NCBI GenBank assembly: GCA_016703545.1
Contig: JADJBX010000001.1
Location: forward strand, 434,001-498,000
Length of the DNA: 64,000 nucleotides
Direction of reading: 5' to 3'
From: Candidatus Amarobacillus elongatus
GTDB lineage: Bacteria; Chloroflexota; Dehalococcoidia; Tepidiformales; Tepidiformaceae
Below are positions 1 to 8,277 of this stretch, piece after piece. Under the pieces are notes generated by a model. That model was given only the letters and a program-made list of their open reading frames with translations. It was not told the origin of the DNA and made no database searches. The translations under genes were made by a program, and so were the position numbers. Position 1 is the stretch's first letter; each line of letters starts with the position of its first letter.

Positions 1-250
1 GGACGGCGGTGCCGCGGCCGGAGGCGGATTCGCCGGAGACGGCGATGTTGTACCCCTCGGCGGGGATGCCGAGGCCGAAGCGGATCGCCTCCTGCGCGCG
101 CGATTGGCCGCTGACGCTGGTGAGCGGCGCGATCTCCGCCGTCGAGGAGGGGAGGAGCGCGAGATCGATACGGGCACGAACGCGGTCGGCGGGAAGTTCA
201 GTGACGGCGCTCCCGACGGGGGCGGAAACGCCATTGGGGGATGTAGACAT
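1..250 (-). CDS. Lon-related AAA_32 protease, N-terminal fragment (cut by left edge)
   Basis: This is a partial gene whose ATG is the complement of 248-250. A GGAGG Shine-Dalgarno sits about six bases upstream. The 83 visible codons read SAVTELPADRVRARIDLALL, then an IxGQxRAxEAIRFGLGI-like segment, then a P-loop-like AVSGESASGRGTAV. This order (LPxxxLR..., GQ..A..A..FGL.I...GYN, Walsh A) is the N-terminus of the AAA_32 family, the LonB-like ATP-dependent proteases. The family pairs an AAA ATPase with a C-terminal Ser-Lys protease domain, which lies outside the window. The Walsh A lysine position is Arg here (SGRGT); that is seen in the sequence, and its effect is unknown. Confidence 0.7.
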   Translation of the reverse strand, partial: MSTSPNGVSAPVGSAVTELPADRVRARIDLALLPSSTAEIAPLTSVSGQSRAQEAIRFGLGIPAEGYNIAVSGESASGRGTAV

Positions 251-835
251 GTCGCCTCCGCGGCTGGCTCAGGGGGATGTGGTCCCACGGTAGCCGGGCG
301 CGAAGGCGTGGTTCACGGTCGTGGGGCCGGGATTGGCGGGGAGGGAAGGCCGGTCGGGGGGGAGGGAGGACCGCGCGGTCCCCGGGCCCGGGTGGGGCGC
401 CCGGGGGGGGGGGCCGGGGGGGGGGGGGGTGGGAAGAGCTCGATGACATCCTCGTGATCGGCATCCGAGTACCAGCTCCAGTTTCAGGGCCCGCAGATCC
501 TAACCCCGTCCTGTCCTTGGTTTGGGGGGGGGGGGGGGGGGGGGGGGGGGCCGCCCCCCCCCAGGGGGGGGGGGGGGGGGGGGGGGGGAAAACGGGGGGG
601 GGGGGAACAAAAAGGGGTCTTCTTGCTATCGGCAGTTGCAGTTGCGGATCGATCCCTGGCGGCGTCGGGGGGGGCGGGGGGGGGCGGCGCCCTCCCCCCC
701 CCCGGGGGGGGGGGGGGGGGAAAGGCGCCCCCCCCGCCGCAGGGGGGGAGAGTGCCGCGTTGTCCGCCTGTAGCGCGGCGCCGAGGACCGTGTCCCGCGC
801 CAGGCTGCGATCACGCCGCGCGTGCCGGCGGTGGC
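251..835. other. Gene-free stretch with long poly-G/poly-C runs, probable assembly artefact
   Basis: No credible gene lies here. The stretch carries G runs of 11 (403-413), 14 (416-429), 27 (524-550), 25 (564-588), 12 (594-605) and about 17 (704-720) bases, and runs of up to 9 C. Between the runs are short normal-looking islands (about 430-522 and 618-660). Open frames across it code only for Gly/Pro/Arg repeats. Such runs are typical of no-signal base calls or a bad join, so the linkage between the AAA_32 gene and the next gene is unsafe. Confidence 0.75.
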
Positions 836-2470
836 TCACGCGGCCGCCCTTCGGGTCGGTGGTGACTCGGGCGGTGAGTTGATGACGGCGACGGTGTTGG
901 CGGCGATGGCGCGTTCGATCGTCGGGCGGATGTCCTCGGGCTTCGTGACGCGCGCGGAGAAGCCGCCAACCATTTCGCCCATGCGTTCGTAGTTCACCGG
1001 GAGCAGGGCGGCGATGGGCGGGGCGTCCGGGGCGAACATGCGGTCCTGGATGCTATGCCCGGCGATGCCGCCGTTGTTGGAAATCACGAAGACGACGTTG
1101 GCGCCGACGCGGGCGGCGGTTTCGACCTCCATGGCGGCCGCCCCGAAGGCGTAATCGCCGATGACGGCGACCGACGGCCGGTCAGGCATCGCCAGTTTCG
1201 CCCCGAGCGCGTACGGCACGCCGGTGCCCATGCAGCCGGTCGTACCCGAGTTCAGCAGGGCGCGCGGGTTGTATGCGGGGAGCACGGCGCGCGCGACGCC
1301 CATCGTCATCTCGGCATCGACGCTGACGTTGACGTCGCGCGGGATGGCGTCGCGGATGTCGCGGAGGAGGCGGTAGTGGTTGATGGGCTCTTCGTCCGAG
1401 GCCATCTGCTCGGCGATGGCGGCCTCGTTCTTCGCGGCGTCCTTGCGGAGGCCATCGACCCAGCCGCTGCCGGCGGAGGCGAGCGTACGGCCGGCGAGGG
1501 CCTCGACCACGGCTTCCACGCCGAGCGCGCAGTCGGCGACCATGCCGACTTCGACGTCGGCGGCGCTCGTCATCTCCTCGGCGATGATGTCGACCTGCGC
1601 GATGCGGACGTTCGCGGCGAAGCGCGGGGCACGGCCGAACTGGAAAATCCAGTTGAAGCGGCCGCCGACCATGAACACGACATCGGCGCCCGCGAGGGCG
1701 GACGAGCGGGCGGCATTCATGAACATGGGGTTGTCATCGGCGATGACGCCGCGGGCGGTGGGCGAGGCGACGTACGGGATGCCAAGGTTCACGAGCCGGG
1801 TCAGCGGTTCGGTGGCATCGGCCCAGCCCGCGCCCTTGCCGACAAGGATCAGCGGGCGCTGGGCGCCGGCGAGCATCGCGGCAACGGCCTCGGCCGCCTT
1901 CGGGTCCGGGTGGGGCCGGCTCATCGCGGGTGAGGTCTCGCGGTAGCGGATGCTGTCTTCCTCGACGCGGCGGCGGACGACGTGGCCGGGGAAATCGAGG
2001 TAGACGCCGCCGGGGCGGCCGTTGACGGCCTTCGCGAGCGCGAGGTGCACGAGCTCGGGGATGCGGTTGGTGCTATCAACCTGCGCGGTCCACTTCGAAC
2101 CGGGACGGGCGAAGGCGACCTGGTCGGCCTCCTGGAAGCCGCCGAGGCCGCGGGATGCGCCATCGGTGGAGCCGCCGAGCACGACGAGCGGCATCGCGCT
2201 CTCGGTGGCGACATGGAGGCCGGTGACGGTGTTGATCATGCCGGGGCCGGAGCCGGCGATGACCACGCCGGGCTTCCTGGTGATGTAGCCCCAGGCCGAG
2301 GCGGCGAAGCAGGCGGATTCCTCGTGGCGGCAGTTGACCACCTTGATGCCCGCTTCCTGCATCCCGGCCATCGCTTCGATCATCGGGCCGGCGACGACCC
2401 CGAACGCGACGTCGATCCCGGCGCGCTTGAGCTGGCGTCCGACGAGCTGACCGCCGTTCACTTCCGACAT
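836..2470 (-). CDS. Thiamine-diphosphate enzyme, oxalyl-CoA decarboxylase / 2-hydroxyacyl-CoA lyase family
   Basis: The 544-residue protein has the full pyruvate-oxidase-fold layout. The N-terminal PYR domain carries the cofactor-activating glutamate in RHEES (Glu50). A central domain contains RPLILVGKGAGWADA. The C-terminal PP domain carries the ThDP/Mg motif IGDYAFG (about residue 437) ending in SNNGG. The segments GRPGGVYLDFP and GGFQEADQVAFAR match OXC/HACL members better than acetolactate synthases. These enzymes cleave oxalyl-CoA to formyl-CoA and CO2, or 2-hydroxyacyl-CoA to an aldehyde and formyl-CoA. The gene follows a class III CoA-transferase by 28 bp on the same strand, so the two probably form one operon. 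OXC and HACL cannot be separated by eye. Confidence 0.85.
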   Translation of the reverse strand: MSEVNGGQLVGRQLKRAGIDVAFGVVAGPMIEAMAGMQEAGIKVVNCRHEESACFAASAWGYITRKPGVVIAGSGPGMINTVTGLHVATESAMPLVVLGGSTDGASRGLGGFQEADQVAFARPGSKWTAQVDSTNRIPELVHLALAKAVNGRPGGVYLDFPGHVVRRRVEEDSIRYRETSPAMSRPHPDPKAAEAVAAMLAGAQRPLILVGKGAGWADATEPLTRLVNLGIPYVASPTARGVIADDNPMFMNAARSSALAGADVVFMVGGRFNWIFQFGRAPRFAANVRIAQVDIIAEEMTSAADVEVGMVADCALGVEAVVEALAGRTLASAGSGWVDGLRKDAAKNEAAIAEQMASDEEPINHYRLLRDIRDAIPRDVNVSVDAEMTMGVARAVLPAYNPRALLNSGTTGCMGTGVPYALGAKLAMPDRPSVAVIGDYAFGAAAMEVETAARVGANVVFVISNNGGIAGHSIQDRMFAPDAPPIAALLPVNYERMGEMVGGFSARVTKPEDIRPTIERAIAANTVAVINSPPESPPTRRAAA

Positions 2471-2498
2471 CGATTCCTCGCAAGCCCGGTGTGGGCGG

Positions 2499-3680
2499 CT
2501 AGATAGTACCCGCTTCCTTCATAGCGGCGATCTTCTCCCAGTCGTAGCCCAGCGCGAGGAGCACTTCCTCGGTGTGCTGCCCGAGCTCGGGCGCCGTGTG
2601 CTGGGCGCCGACGCGGTTCTTCGACATCCGGATCGGCGAATTCACGACGCGCACGGGCCCGAGGCTGGGGTGCGGCAACGTGACGATGTACTCGTTGGCG
2701 AGCACCTGCGGCTCCTTCGACACGGCAAGGTAGTCGTGGACCGGGCCGCAGGGGACGTCGGCGGCCTTCAGGCGGCGAAGGTTCTCCTCGCGCGGGCGCT
2801 GCGTAAACGCGCGGTCCAGCTCCTGGAGCAGCTCCACGCGGTTGACCTGGCGATCGCGGGCACTGAGGAAGCGGGGATCGGTCAGCAGATCGGGGCAATC
2901 GAGCGCCTGGCACATGTTCGGCCACCACTTGGGGTCGAGGATGCCGATCGTGAGGTAGAGGCCGTCGGCGCTGGGGAAGTAGGTGAACACGGGGTTCTGG
3001 CGCTGGGGCGTGGGCCCCTGCCGTTCGCCGCGAAGGAAGCCGGTGAGCTGCAGCGCCTGGAGCGCGACCTGCGACCCGAGCAGCGAGACATCGACGTGCT
3101 GGCCGATGCCCTGGCGTTCCTTCGCGACGACCGCGGCGCAGATGCCAAGGGCGAAGACCATCGCCCCCACCTGGTCGGCGAGCCCGGAAAGCGTCGATTG
3201 CGGCGGCTCATCGGGGCCGCCGCCCTGGTTCGACATGATCCCGCCCATGCCCTGCCCGATGATGTCGAACGAGGGGTCGTTCGCGAGCGGGCCGACCGGA
3301 CCGAAGCCGGAGGCGGAAGCGGTGATAATGGCGGGGTTCAGCTTCGCGAGGGAGTCGTAGTCGAGCCCGTAGCGCGCCATGGTGCCCGGGCGGAAGTTGT
3401 CGGCGACGACATCGACGTCCGGGATCAGGCGGTAGATGATTTCGCGCCCTTCCGGCTTGCGGAGGTCGACGGTGAGGCTGCGCTTGTTGCGATTGTGGGC
3501 TTCGAAGTAGGAGCACCAGCCGTCGGGCTGGAGGCCAAGGGAGCGGCCCAGGTCCCCGCGCGCGGGCTCTTCGACCTTCAGGACGTCGGCGCCCAGGTCC
3601 GAGAGCATGACGGTGGCGTACGGGCCTTGCTGGTAGCGCGTGAAGTCGAGGATGCGGATTCCATCGAGGGGTCCGGGCAT
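2499..3680 (-). CDS. CaiB/BaiF (class III) CoA-transferase
   Basis: This is a family III CoA-transferase of 393 residues. The N-terminus MPGPLDGIRILDFTRYQQGP is followed by SDLGADVLKVEEP and later NRNKRSLTVDLRKPEGR, all hallmarks of the CaiB/BaiF/formyl-CoA-transferase family. The frame is open upstream, but the start is placed at 3680, where GGAGG lies eight bases before an ATG and family similarity begins. The gene is upstream of an oxalyl-CoA-decarboxylase-like gene. Together they could move CoA from formyl-CoA to oxalate (or another acid) and then decarboxylate or cleave the acyl-CoA. The substrate is inferred from this pairing only. Confidence 0.88.
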   Translation of the reverse strand: MPGPLDGIRILDFTRYQQGPYATVMLSDLGADVLKVEEPARGDLGRSLGLQPDGWCSYFEAHNRNKRSLTVDLRKPEGREIIYRLIPDVDVVADNFRPGTMARYGLDYDSLAKLNPAIITASASGFGPVGPLANDPSFDIIGQGMGGIMSNQGGGPDEPPQSTLSGLADQVGAMVFALGICAAVVAKERQGIGQHVDVSLLGSQVALQALQLTGFLRGERQGPTPQRQNPVFTYFPSADGLYLTIGILDPKWWPNMCQALDCPDLLTDPRFLSARDRQVNRVELLQELDRAFTQRPREENLRRLKAADVPCGPVHDYLAVSKEPQVLANEYIVTLPHPSLGPVRVVNSPIRMSKNRVGAQHTAPELGQHTEEVLLALGYDWEKIAAMKEAGTI

Positions 3681-3773
3681 GGCTTTTCCTCCGCGGGGTT
3701 GTGCAGTCGCGCATTCTACGCACGCGCACGAATTGTTGACATTTCCGTTTCCGGGGGGGGCGTGACGGGTGCT

Positions 3774-3789
3774 GTTAACATCGGTTAAC
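3774..3789. promoter_or_regulatory. Inverted repeat upstream of the Ppx/GppA gene
   Basis: GTTAAC-ATCG-GTTAAC: two copies of a six-base palindrome separated by four bases, just before the GGAGG ribosome-binding site of the gene starting at 3804. It could be an operator or an mRNA hairpin masking the ribosome site. No regulator is identified. Confidence 0.3.
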
Positions 3790-3803
3790 GGAGGCAGGAG
3801 ACC

Positions 3804-5312
3804 ATGCGAGTCGTGCTGGATCCTGGGGACGTGATCGCGGTCATCGACGTTGGGTCGAACTCCGTGCGGCTGCTGCTCGTTCGCGAACTGAGCGCCGTCG
3901 CGTTCGAAGTCATCGACGAAGAGCGGTTCGATGCGCGGCTTGGGCAGGGGCAGCGCAACGGGATGCTGACGGAAGCGGCGATGGAGCGCGGCCTGCAGGC
4001 GATACGCGTGGCGCACGAAATCGCGGCGGCGATGGAACCCGCGGCGATTGTCGTGGCGGGCACGGAGGCGCTACGGCGGGCGCCGAACGCGCAGGAGTTC
4101 ATCGACGGTGTCCGGGAGCAGACGGGGCTGACGGTTCGGGTGTTGAGCACGGCCGAAGAGGGTTACGCGAGCTTCCTCGGAGCGATCAACAGCACGGGCA
4201 TGCGTGACGGGTACATGGTGGACATCGGCGGCGGGTCGCTGGAAGTGATGCGCGTGGCCGACGGGGTGCTGGCGGAAGGCCAATCGGCCCCGCTCGGCGC
4301 GATCTACTCGACGGAGCGGTACCTGGGCGGCGATCCGCCGACATCGAAAGAGCTGCGGGCGCTGCGCAAGGCGGTGCGCGAGCAGATCCGCGTGCAGCCG
4401 GGACCAGGAACGCTGATCGGGATCGGTGGGGCGGTTCGAAACCTGGCTCGGATCGAACGGCTCAAGCGAAAGTACCCGCTGCGGCGTCTGCACGGGCTCG
4501 TGATCCCGCGCGTTCGCCTGCACAGCCTCGCGGAACAGTTGGCCGGGGCGACCCACGACCAGCGCCGCCGGATGCCGGGCGTGAGCACGAACCGCGCGGA
4601 CATCCTCCCCGCCGCGGCCGTGGTCATCGACGAGGTGATGGCGATGACCGGCGCGAAGTCGCTGATGGTGGCGGGGCAGGGGCTTCGCGAAGGGCTCGTG
4701 TGGCAGCAGATCCGCGGCGAGGGAGCCGTACTCCCGGATGTCCGGGCGGCGAGCGTGAGCGGCCTGCAGCGCGCGAACGGTGTGGACGAACTCGCGGCGG
4801 AGCCCGTCGTGGCGGTCGCGACGCGGCTGTTCGAGGCGACGCACGCGCAGCACGGCCTTGGCGCGCAATGGCTGGACCTGCTGTGCGTGGCGGCGCGCAT
4901 CGCGGGCATCGGCATGCACGTCGACTACTACAACCGGGACCGCCACGCCGAGTACCTGGTCCATAGCGGCGACCTGCATGGCTTCAGCCATCGCGAGATT
5001 GTGCTGCTGGGCGCGACGGTACGGTGGGCGATCTCGGGGACACCGGACCTGACGCCCTACAACGCCATCCTCGAACCCGACGACCTGCGCGCCGTGGGCG
5101 TGCTGACGGCGTTGCTGGGGACGGCCGCGGCCGTGCGGCGGCGGAAGCCGTCGCCGGTGCTGCATTTCGCCGCCGAGGCGACCGCACACGGCCTCGACCT
5201 GCGGATCGGGGGCGCGGCCAGCGTGGAGGCCGAACTCGTCGCCCTTGGACGCCAGACGCGGCGGCTGGAGGCGGCGCTGCGAGTGCCGGTGAAGGTAAGC
5301 GTGACGGCCTAG
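3804..5312 (+). CDS. Ppx/GppA-family exopolyphosphatase with HD-like C-terminus
   Basis: The protein has 502 residues. The ASKHA-fold N-terminus begins AVIDVGSNSVRLLLV (residues 12-26, phosphate-1 loop), with EEGYASFLGA and the phosphate-2 loop DIGGGSLEV further on. The C-terminal part (HVDYYNRDRHAEYLV, HGFSHREIVLLG) matches the HD-like domain of long Ppx enzymes. The family hydrolyses polyphosphate or pppGpp; the two activities cannot be separated from sequence alone. GGAGG precedes the ATG by ten bases. The stop TAG overlaps the stop of the convergent SixA gene in a shared CTAG. Confidence 0.9.
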   Translation: MRVVLDPGDVIAVIDVGSNSVRLLLVRELSAVAFEVIDEERFDARLGQGQRNGMLTEAAMERGLQAIRVAHEIAAAMEPAAIVVAGTEALRRAPNAQEFIDGVREQTGLTVRVLSTAEEGYASFLGAINSTGMRDGYMVDIGGGSLEVMRVADGVLAEGQSAPLGAIYSTERYLGGDPPTSKELRALRKAVREQIRVQPGPGTLIGIGGAVRNLARIERLKRKYPLRRLHGLVIPRVRLHSLAEQLAGATHDQRRRMPGVSTNRADILPAAAVVIDEVMAMTGAKSLMVAGQGLREGLVWQQIRGEGAVLPDVRAASVSGLQRANGVDELAAEPVVAVATRLFEATHAQHGLGAQWLDLLCVAARIAGIGMHVDYYNRDRHAEYLVHSGDLHGFSHREIVLLGATVRWAISGTPDLTPYNAILEPDDLRAVGVLTALLGTAAAVRRRKPSPVLHFAAEATAHGLDLRIGGAASVEAELVALGRQTRRLEAALRVPVKVSVTA

Positions 5313-5812
5313 GAGCGCGCTCCGCGGGCGATCGCGCGCAACGCCGAGGGCTGGACCAGCCATTCAAGCGTCCCGGCGCCGGCCTGTGGCCCCCCCGCGA
5401 AGCTGACGAGCGCGGCGCCACCCTTCTTGAAGCCGGTGTTGAGCACGCCCTCGTCACCCGTGACGAGCAGCGAGAGCAGCTCGGTGAGGTACGGTTCGTG
5501 GCCGACGGCGATGACGCTGGCGGCGCCGCGGCGGTCGAGGGCGCGCACGAAGGCGCCGTGGTCGCCGGTGGCGAGACTGCCTTCGATGTGCAGACCGCCC
5601 AGCCCGAAGGCCGACACGACGATATCGGCCGTTTCGAGGGCACGAGCGTAGGGGCTCGAGACGACGAGGGTGGGCGCGACGAGCGCGCCAAGCCCCGGGG
5701 CGGCGGCCGCGAAGCGCTCCCGTCCGGCGGGTGTCAGGGGGCGTTTGGAATCATCGGGCCACGCGGGCCCGCGTTCCTCCGCGATGGCGTGGCGGACGAG
5801 ACACAGCTCCAC
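5309..5812 (-). CDS. sixA: SixA-type phosphohistidine phosphatase (histidine phosphatase superfamily)
   Basis: The 167-residue protein begins MELCLVRHAIAEERG, with the catalytic RHA (His8) of the histidine phosphatase superfamily. RPLTPAGRERF and VISAVGHEPYLTEL-like segments follow (VIAVGHEPYLTELLS is seen), giving the second histidine. The length fits SixA, which removes phosphate from phosphohistidine on HPt domains or other phosphoproteins. The start is GTG at 5812, one base after the TGA of the upstream small gene, so it is the third gene of a coupled operon with two paralogous small proteins. Confidence 0.85.
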   Translation of the reverse strand: MELCLVRHAIAEERGPAWPDDSKRPLTPAGRERFAAAAPGLGALVAPTLVVSSPYARALETADIVVSAFGLGGLHIEGSLATGDHGAFVRALDRRGAASVIAVGHEPYLTELLSLLVTGDEGVLNTGFKKGGAALVSFAGGPQAGAGTLEWLVQPSALRAIARGARS

Positions 5813-5813
5813 G

Positions 5814-6167
5814 TCAGGGCGTTTCCGGTGTGGGTTCGAGGTTCACGAGAGCCAGGGACGCGATCTTCCATTGCCCCATGACCTGCTTCCAGACGAGGCC
5901 GAGCGTGGCCTTGCCGAGCGAGGATTCGAAGGTGGCGTGGAAGAGTTCGCCGCCATCTTCCTGCGGGCCGAACTGGAGCAGCTGATAGCCGCTGATGTTG
6001 GGCATGTTCGCGAGTGACAGGCCGGCGCCGCCCTGCGGGACGAGCTGCATTACCTGGGCGAGGGCCTCGGGCGTGATGTCGCCCATGAGCTGGGCCAGGT
6101 TGCCGGTCATGACCGCTTGCGCGGTTCGCTCCATCGCCTCGCGGGCGGTGCCGGAGCCCTGGGTCAC
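5814..6167 (-). CDS. Small unknown protein, paralogue of its upstream neighbour
   Basis: This protein of about 117 residues has no recognised catalytic motif. Its first part (AVMTGNLAQLMGDITPEALAQVM) matches the upstream gene product (DVVSGNMAGLMGDFTPAVLPKVM), and both end with a Lys-Trp-x-Ile-A-x-L strand, as in SnoaL/NTF2-like folds. A GTG at 6167 is preferred as start: it overlaps the upstream TGA as GTGA, the classic arrangement for translational coupling. A longer ATG frame from 6200 would overlap by 37 bases. The fold is an inference. Confidence 0.6.
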   Translation of the reverse strand: MTQGSGTAREAMERTAQAVMTGNLAQLMGDITPEALAQVMQLVPQGGAGLSLANMPNISGYQLLQFGPQEDGGELFHATFESSLGKATLGLVWKQVMGQWKIASLALVNLEPTPETP

Positions 6168-6439
6168 TGGCCGCGCTCCGCCAGGTCGGCGATCTGCCAC
6201 TTGCCGGCGTTCTCTTCCCAGCGGCTCCAGATGGTGCGGTTGCTAGCGCCGATGTACGTGATCTCGGCTTCGTTATTGCCCATGTCCTTCACTTCGAACG
6301 AGGTCGCGGAGATGGGGTTGGCGGCGAGGCCCATGACCTTGGGCAGCACGGCCGGGGTGAAATCGCCCATGAGGCCGGCCATGTTGCCGCTGACAACATC
6401 CTGGGCGTGACGGGCCTGCGTTTCCTGGAGTGAAGCCAT
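6164..6439 (-). CDS. Small unknown protein, first of a tandem paralogous pair
   Basis: This is a 91-residue protein starting MASLQETQARHAQDVVSGN and ending with a WEENAGKWQIADLAERGQ segment typical of small NTF2-like proteins. The frame is open further upstream, but the start at 6439 is where similarity to the downstream paralogue begins. The two genes are a local duplication that has diverged widely. It is the first gene of the run ending in sixA. No function can be assigned. Confidence 0.6.
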   Translation of the reverse strand: MASLQETQARHAQDVVSGNMAGLMGDFTPAVLPKVMGLAANPISATSFEVKDMGNNEAEITYIGASNRTIWSRWEENAGKWQIADLAERGQ

Positions 6440-6537
6440 TGCGAGAATCCCCCTCGCTTCCGCGTTTCCGGGCGGTAAGCGCGGCGAGCATACGGGCGCG
6501 CGCGCGAACGCGGCAAGAAGCGCGCTAGCATCGCGGT

Positions 6538-7116
6538 ATGGGTCCGGTGAATTCCATCGACGCGTTAGCAAAGGCAACGGCTGCGTGCCGGCGCTGCCCG
6601 GGCGTGCGACCGGGCAGCGCCGTGCTGGGACCGGCCAACGGCGGGGTCGCGGCGGAGGTCCTGTTCGTGGGGGAGGCGCCGGGACGGCTGGGGGCGGGAC
6701 GAACGGGGGTGCCGTTTTCGGGGGACGAGTCGGGGAAGCGGTTCGATCAGCTGTTGGCGAGTGCGGGGCTGAGCCGCGAACGCGTCTTCGTCGCCAACGC
6801 CGTTCTGTGCCTGCCGCTCGACGCGCAAGGACGGAACCGCACGCCGACGCGAACAGAGGTCCGGGCATGCGCGCCGTGGCTGACGGCGATACTGGGGCTC
6901 GTAGGGGCGCCGGTGGTGGCGGCACTTGGCGCGACGGCGCTGGCCGCTCTCGGCAGTATCGAGCCCCACGGGCTGACGCTCGGGAAGGCGGCGGGGAGAA
7001 GCCATCCCTGGCACGGCCGCGAGCTCGTGCCGCTGTACCACCCGTCCAGGCAGGCGGAGATTCATCGGCCGTGGGCGCGGCAGATGGAGGACTGGCGGGC
7101 GCTCAATGGCGGCTGA
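6538..7116 (+). CDS. Iron-sulfur uracil-DNA glycosylase (family 4/5 type)
   Basis: The 192-residue protein carries the four [4Fe-4S] cysteines of family 4/5 UDGs at Cys17, Cys20, Cys90 and Cys110. The active-site segment is VGEAPGRLGAGRTGVPFSGD and the second motif LYHPSRQ. GEAPG is as in family 4, while GA-RTG-PF-GD resembles family 5 (UDGb), so the protein looks intermediate. It removes uracil or deaminated bases from DNA. A TAGCAT -10 box ends six bases before the ATG and no Shine-Dalgarno is visible, so the mRNA may be leaderless. The gene converges on a GNAT gene 12 bases downstream. Confidence 0.85.
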   Translation: MGPVNSIDALAKATAACRRCPGVRPGSAVLGPANGGVAAEVLFVGEAPGRLGAGRTGVPFSGDESGKRFDQLLASAGLSRERVFVANAVLCLPLDAQGRNRTPTRTEVRACAPWLTAILGLVGAPVVAALGATALAALGSIEPHGLTLGKAAGRSHPWHGRELVPLYHPSRQAEIHRPWARQMEDWRALNGG

Positions 7117-7128
7117 TTGTGTGAGCGG

Positions 7129-8142
7129 CTACTGGTTCGCCCAGGCGATGCGCTCGTCGACCCGGCGCTCCATCGTCTGCGTCACGGGGACGAAGCCGTG
7201 GCGGAGCCAGAACGGCGCGCCGCTGGGGTTGCCGCTGGCGAAGTGCAGGGTGCAGGTGAGGTGGCCCTGCTCGCGAGCCCAGCGCATCGAATGCTCGAGC
7301 AGTTCGGTGCCAACGCCACCGCCGCGCACGGCGCCATCGACCACGCCTTCAAAAAGGTAGACGTCAGTCGCGTGGGGGACCACGAACGGGGTGAAGCCGG
7401 GGCGCAGGAACGTCTGCATGCCCGCGGGGCGGCCATCCTTGTGCGCGACGAAATAGGGGGTGGCGGGGTCCTTCAGGGCCTCCACGTTGAACGCGCGGGC
7501 GGCGGCGTGCGCTTCGCGAATGATCGGCCAGAACATCGGGGCGGTGGCGTGATGGAGATCCAGGGTGTGGGCGAGATCCATGACGACGTCGATGTCCTCG
7601 GCGCCCGCCTCATGGACGGCGATGCCGGGCACGTCGCCGATCATGACGGGGCCGGTATCGCGGGTGGCGGCGGTGAGGGTGCGGCCAAAGCCGAGGTTCA
7701 CCCACGCCTCTTCGATGGCGCGATCGCCAGCGATGATCTCGACGCGGTGAATGAAGTAACCCTGGCGCACGGCATCGGCGGCGATCTCGGCGTACAGCAG
7801 GCGAACGACGTCGGTGGCATCCTCGCCGTCGGCGACGGCGTGCCCCTGGTAGCCCATCGAAAGCGAATGGGGAGGGATCCACTGGGCCATCATGGCGTCC
7901 GGCGGGAAGAGCATGTGGTCGGCGAGGAGGAAGCCGACGAGGCGGCCGGCGCGGGTGGCGGCGACGGTCTGGGCGGCGCCGCGCAGGGCGCCATCGAGCA
8001 CTTCCGCCCAGATTCCCGCGTCCTCGAGCTTCCCGGAGAGCATGGGCAGGCGGGCGCGGTCGGCGCGGTGGCGCCCGGCGAGGAGTTCGGCGGCGGCGGG
8101 AACGTCGTCGCTGGAGAAGGGGCGAATGGCGATGCCAGGCAT
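7129..8142 (-). CDS. Tandem GNAT-domain acetyltransferase
   Basis: The 337-residue protein holds two GNAT folds. The first half starts MPGIAIRPFSSDDVPAAAEL and includes HRVEIIAGDRAIEEAW...LGFGR. The second half has the acetyl-CoA loop VRGGGVGTELLEHSMRWARE followed by WLRHGFVPVTQTMERR. Only the second half has a complete R/Q-x-x-G-x-G/A loop; the first is degenerate. The substrate is unknown. It is a single gene between convergent and divergent neighbours. Confidence 0.8.
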   Translation of the reverse strand: MPGIAIRPFSSDDVPAAAELLAGRHRADRARLPMLSGKLEDAGIWAEVLDGALRGAAQTVAATRAGRLVGFLLADHMLFPPDAMMAQWIPPHSLSMGYQGHAVADGEDATDVVRLLYAEIAADAVRQGYFIHRVEIIAGDRAIEEAWVNLGFGRTLTAATRDTGPVMIGDVPGIAVHEAGAEDIDVVMDLAHTLDLHHATAPMFWPIIREAHAAARAFNVEALKDPATPYFVAHKDGRPAGMQTFLRPGFTPFVVPHATDVYLFEGVVDGAVRGGGVGTELLEHSMRWAREQGHLTCTLHFASGNPSGAPFWLRHGFVPVTQTMERRVDERIAWANQ

Positions 8143-8214
8143 GGGAACGCTCCCGGCGGCAAGGTAAGGGGAATCCTATAGGTAAAATAGGGGATCTGCC
8201 GAGGTAAAGGATTG

Positions 8215-8244
8215 TTACGGCCATGTTTCGGGGTTTGTTACAAT
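8215..8244 (+). promoter_or_regulatory. Predicted sigma-70 promoter
   Basis: A good -10 box TACAAT (8239-8244) lies 18 bases after a weak -35 TTACGG (8215-8220). The predicted start of transcription, near 8251, falls after an upstream ATG at 8248. This supports the downstream ATG at 8278 as the true start of the next gene. Confidence 0.45.
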
Positions 8245-8277
8245 CAAATGAACAAGTCGCTGGAGGCCCCCGAACCC

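Noticed and set aside
198..882. Several Gly/Pro-rich open frames over the poly-G stretch
   Set aside because: Translation of homopolymer runs, no domain and no ribosome site.
3735..3740. TTGACA upstream of the Ppx gene as a -35 box
   Set aside because: No -10 box at 16-19 bases; the spacing lands in a G run.
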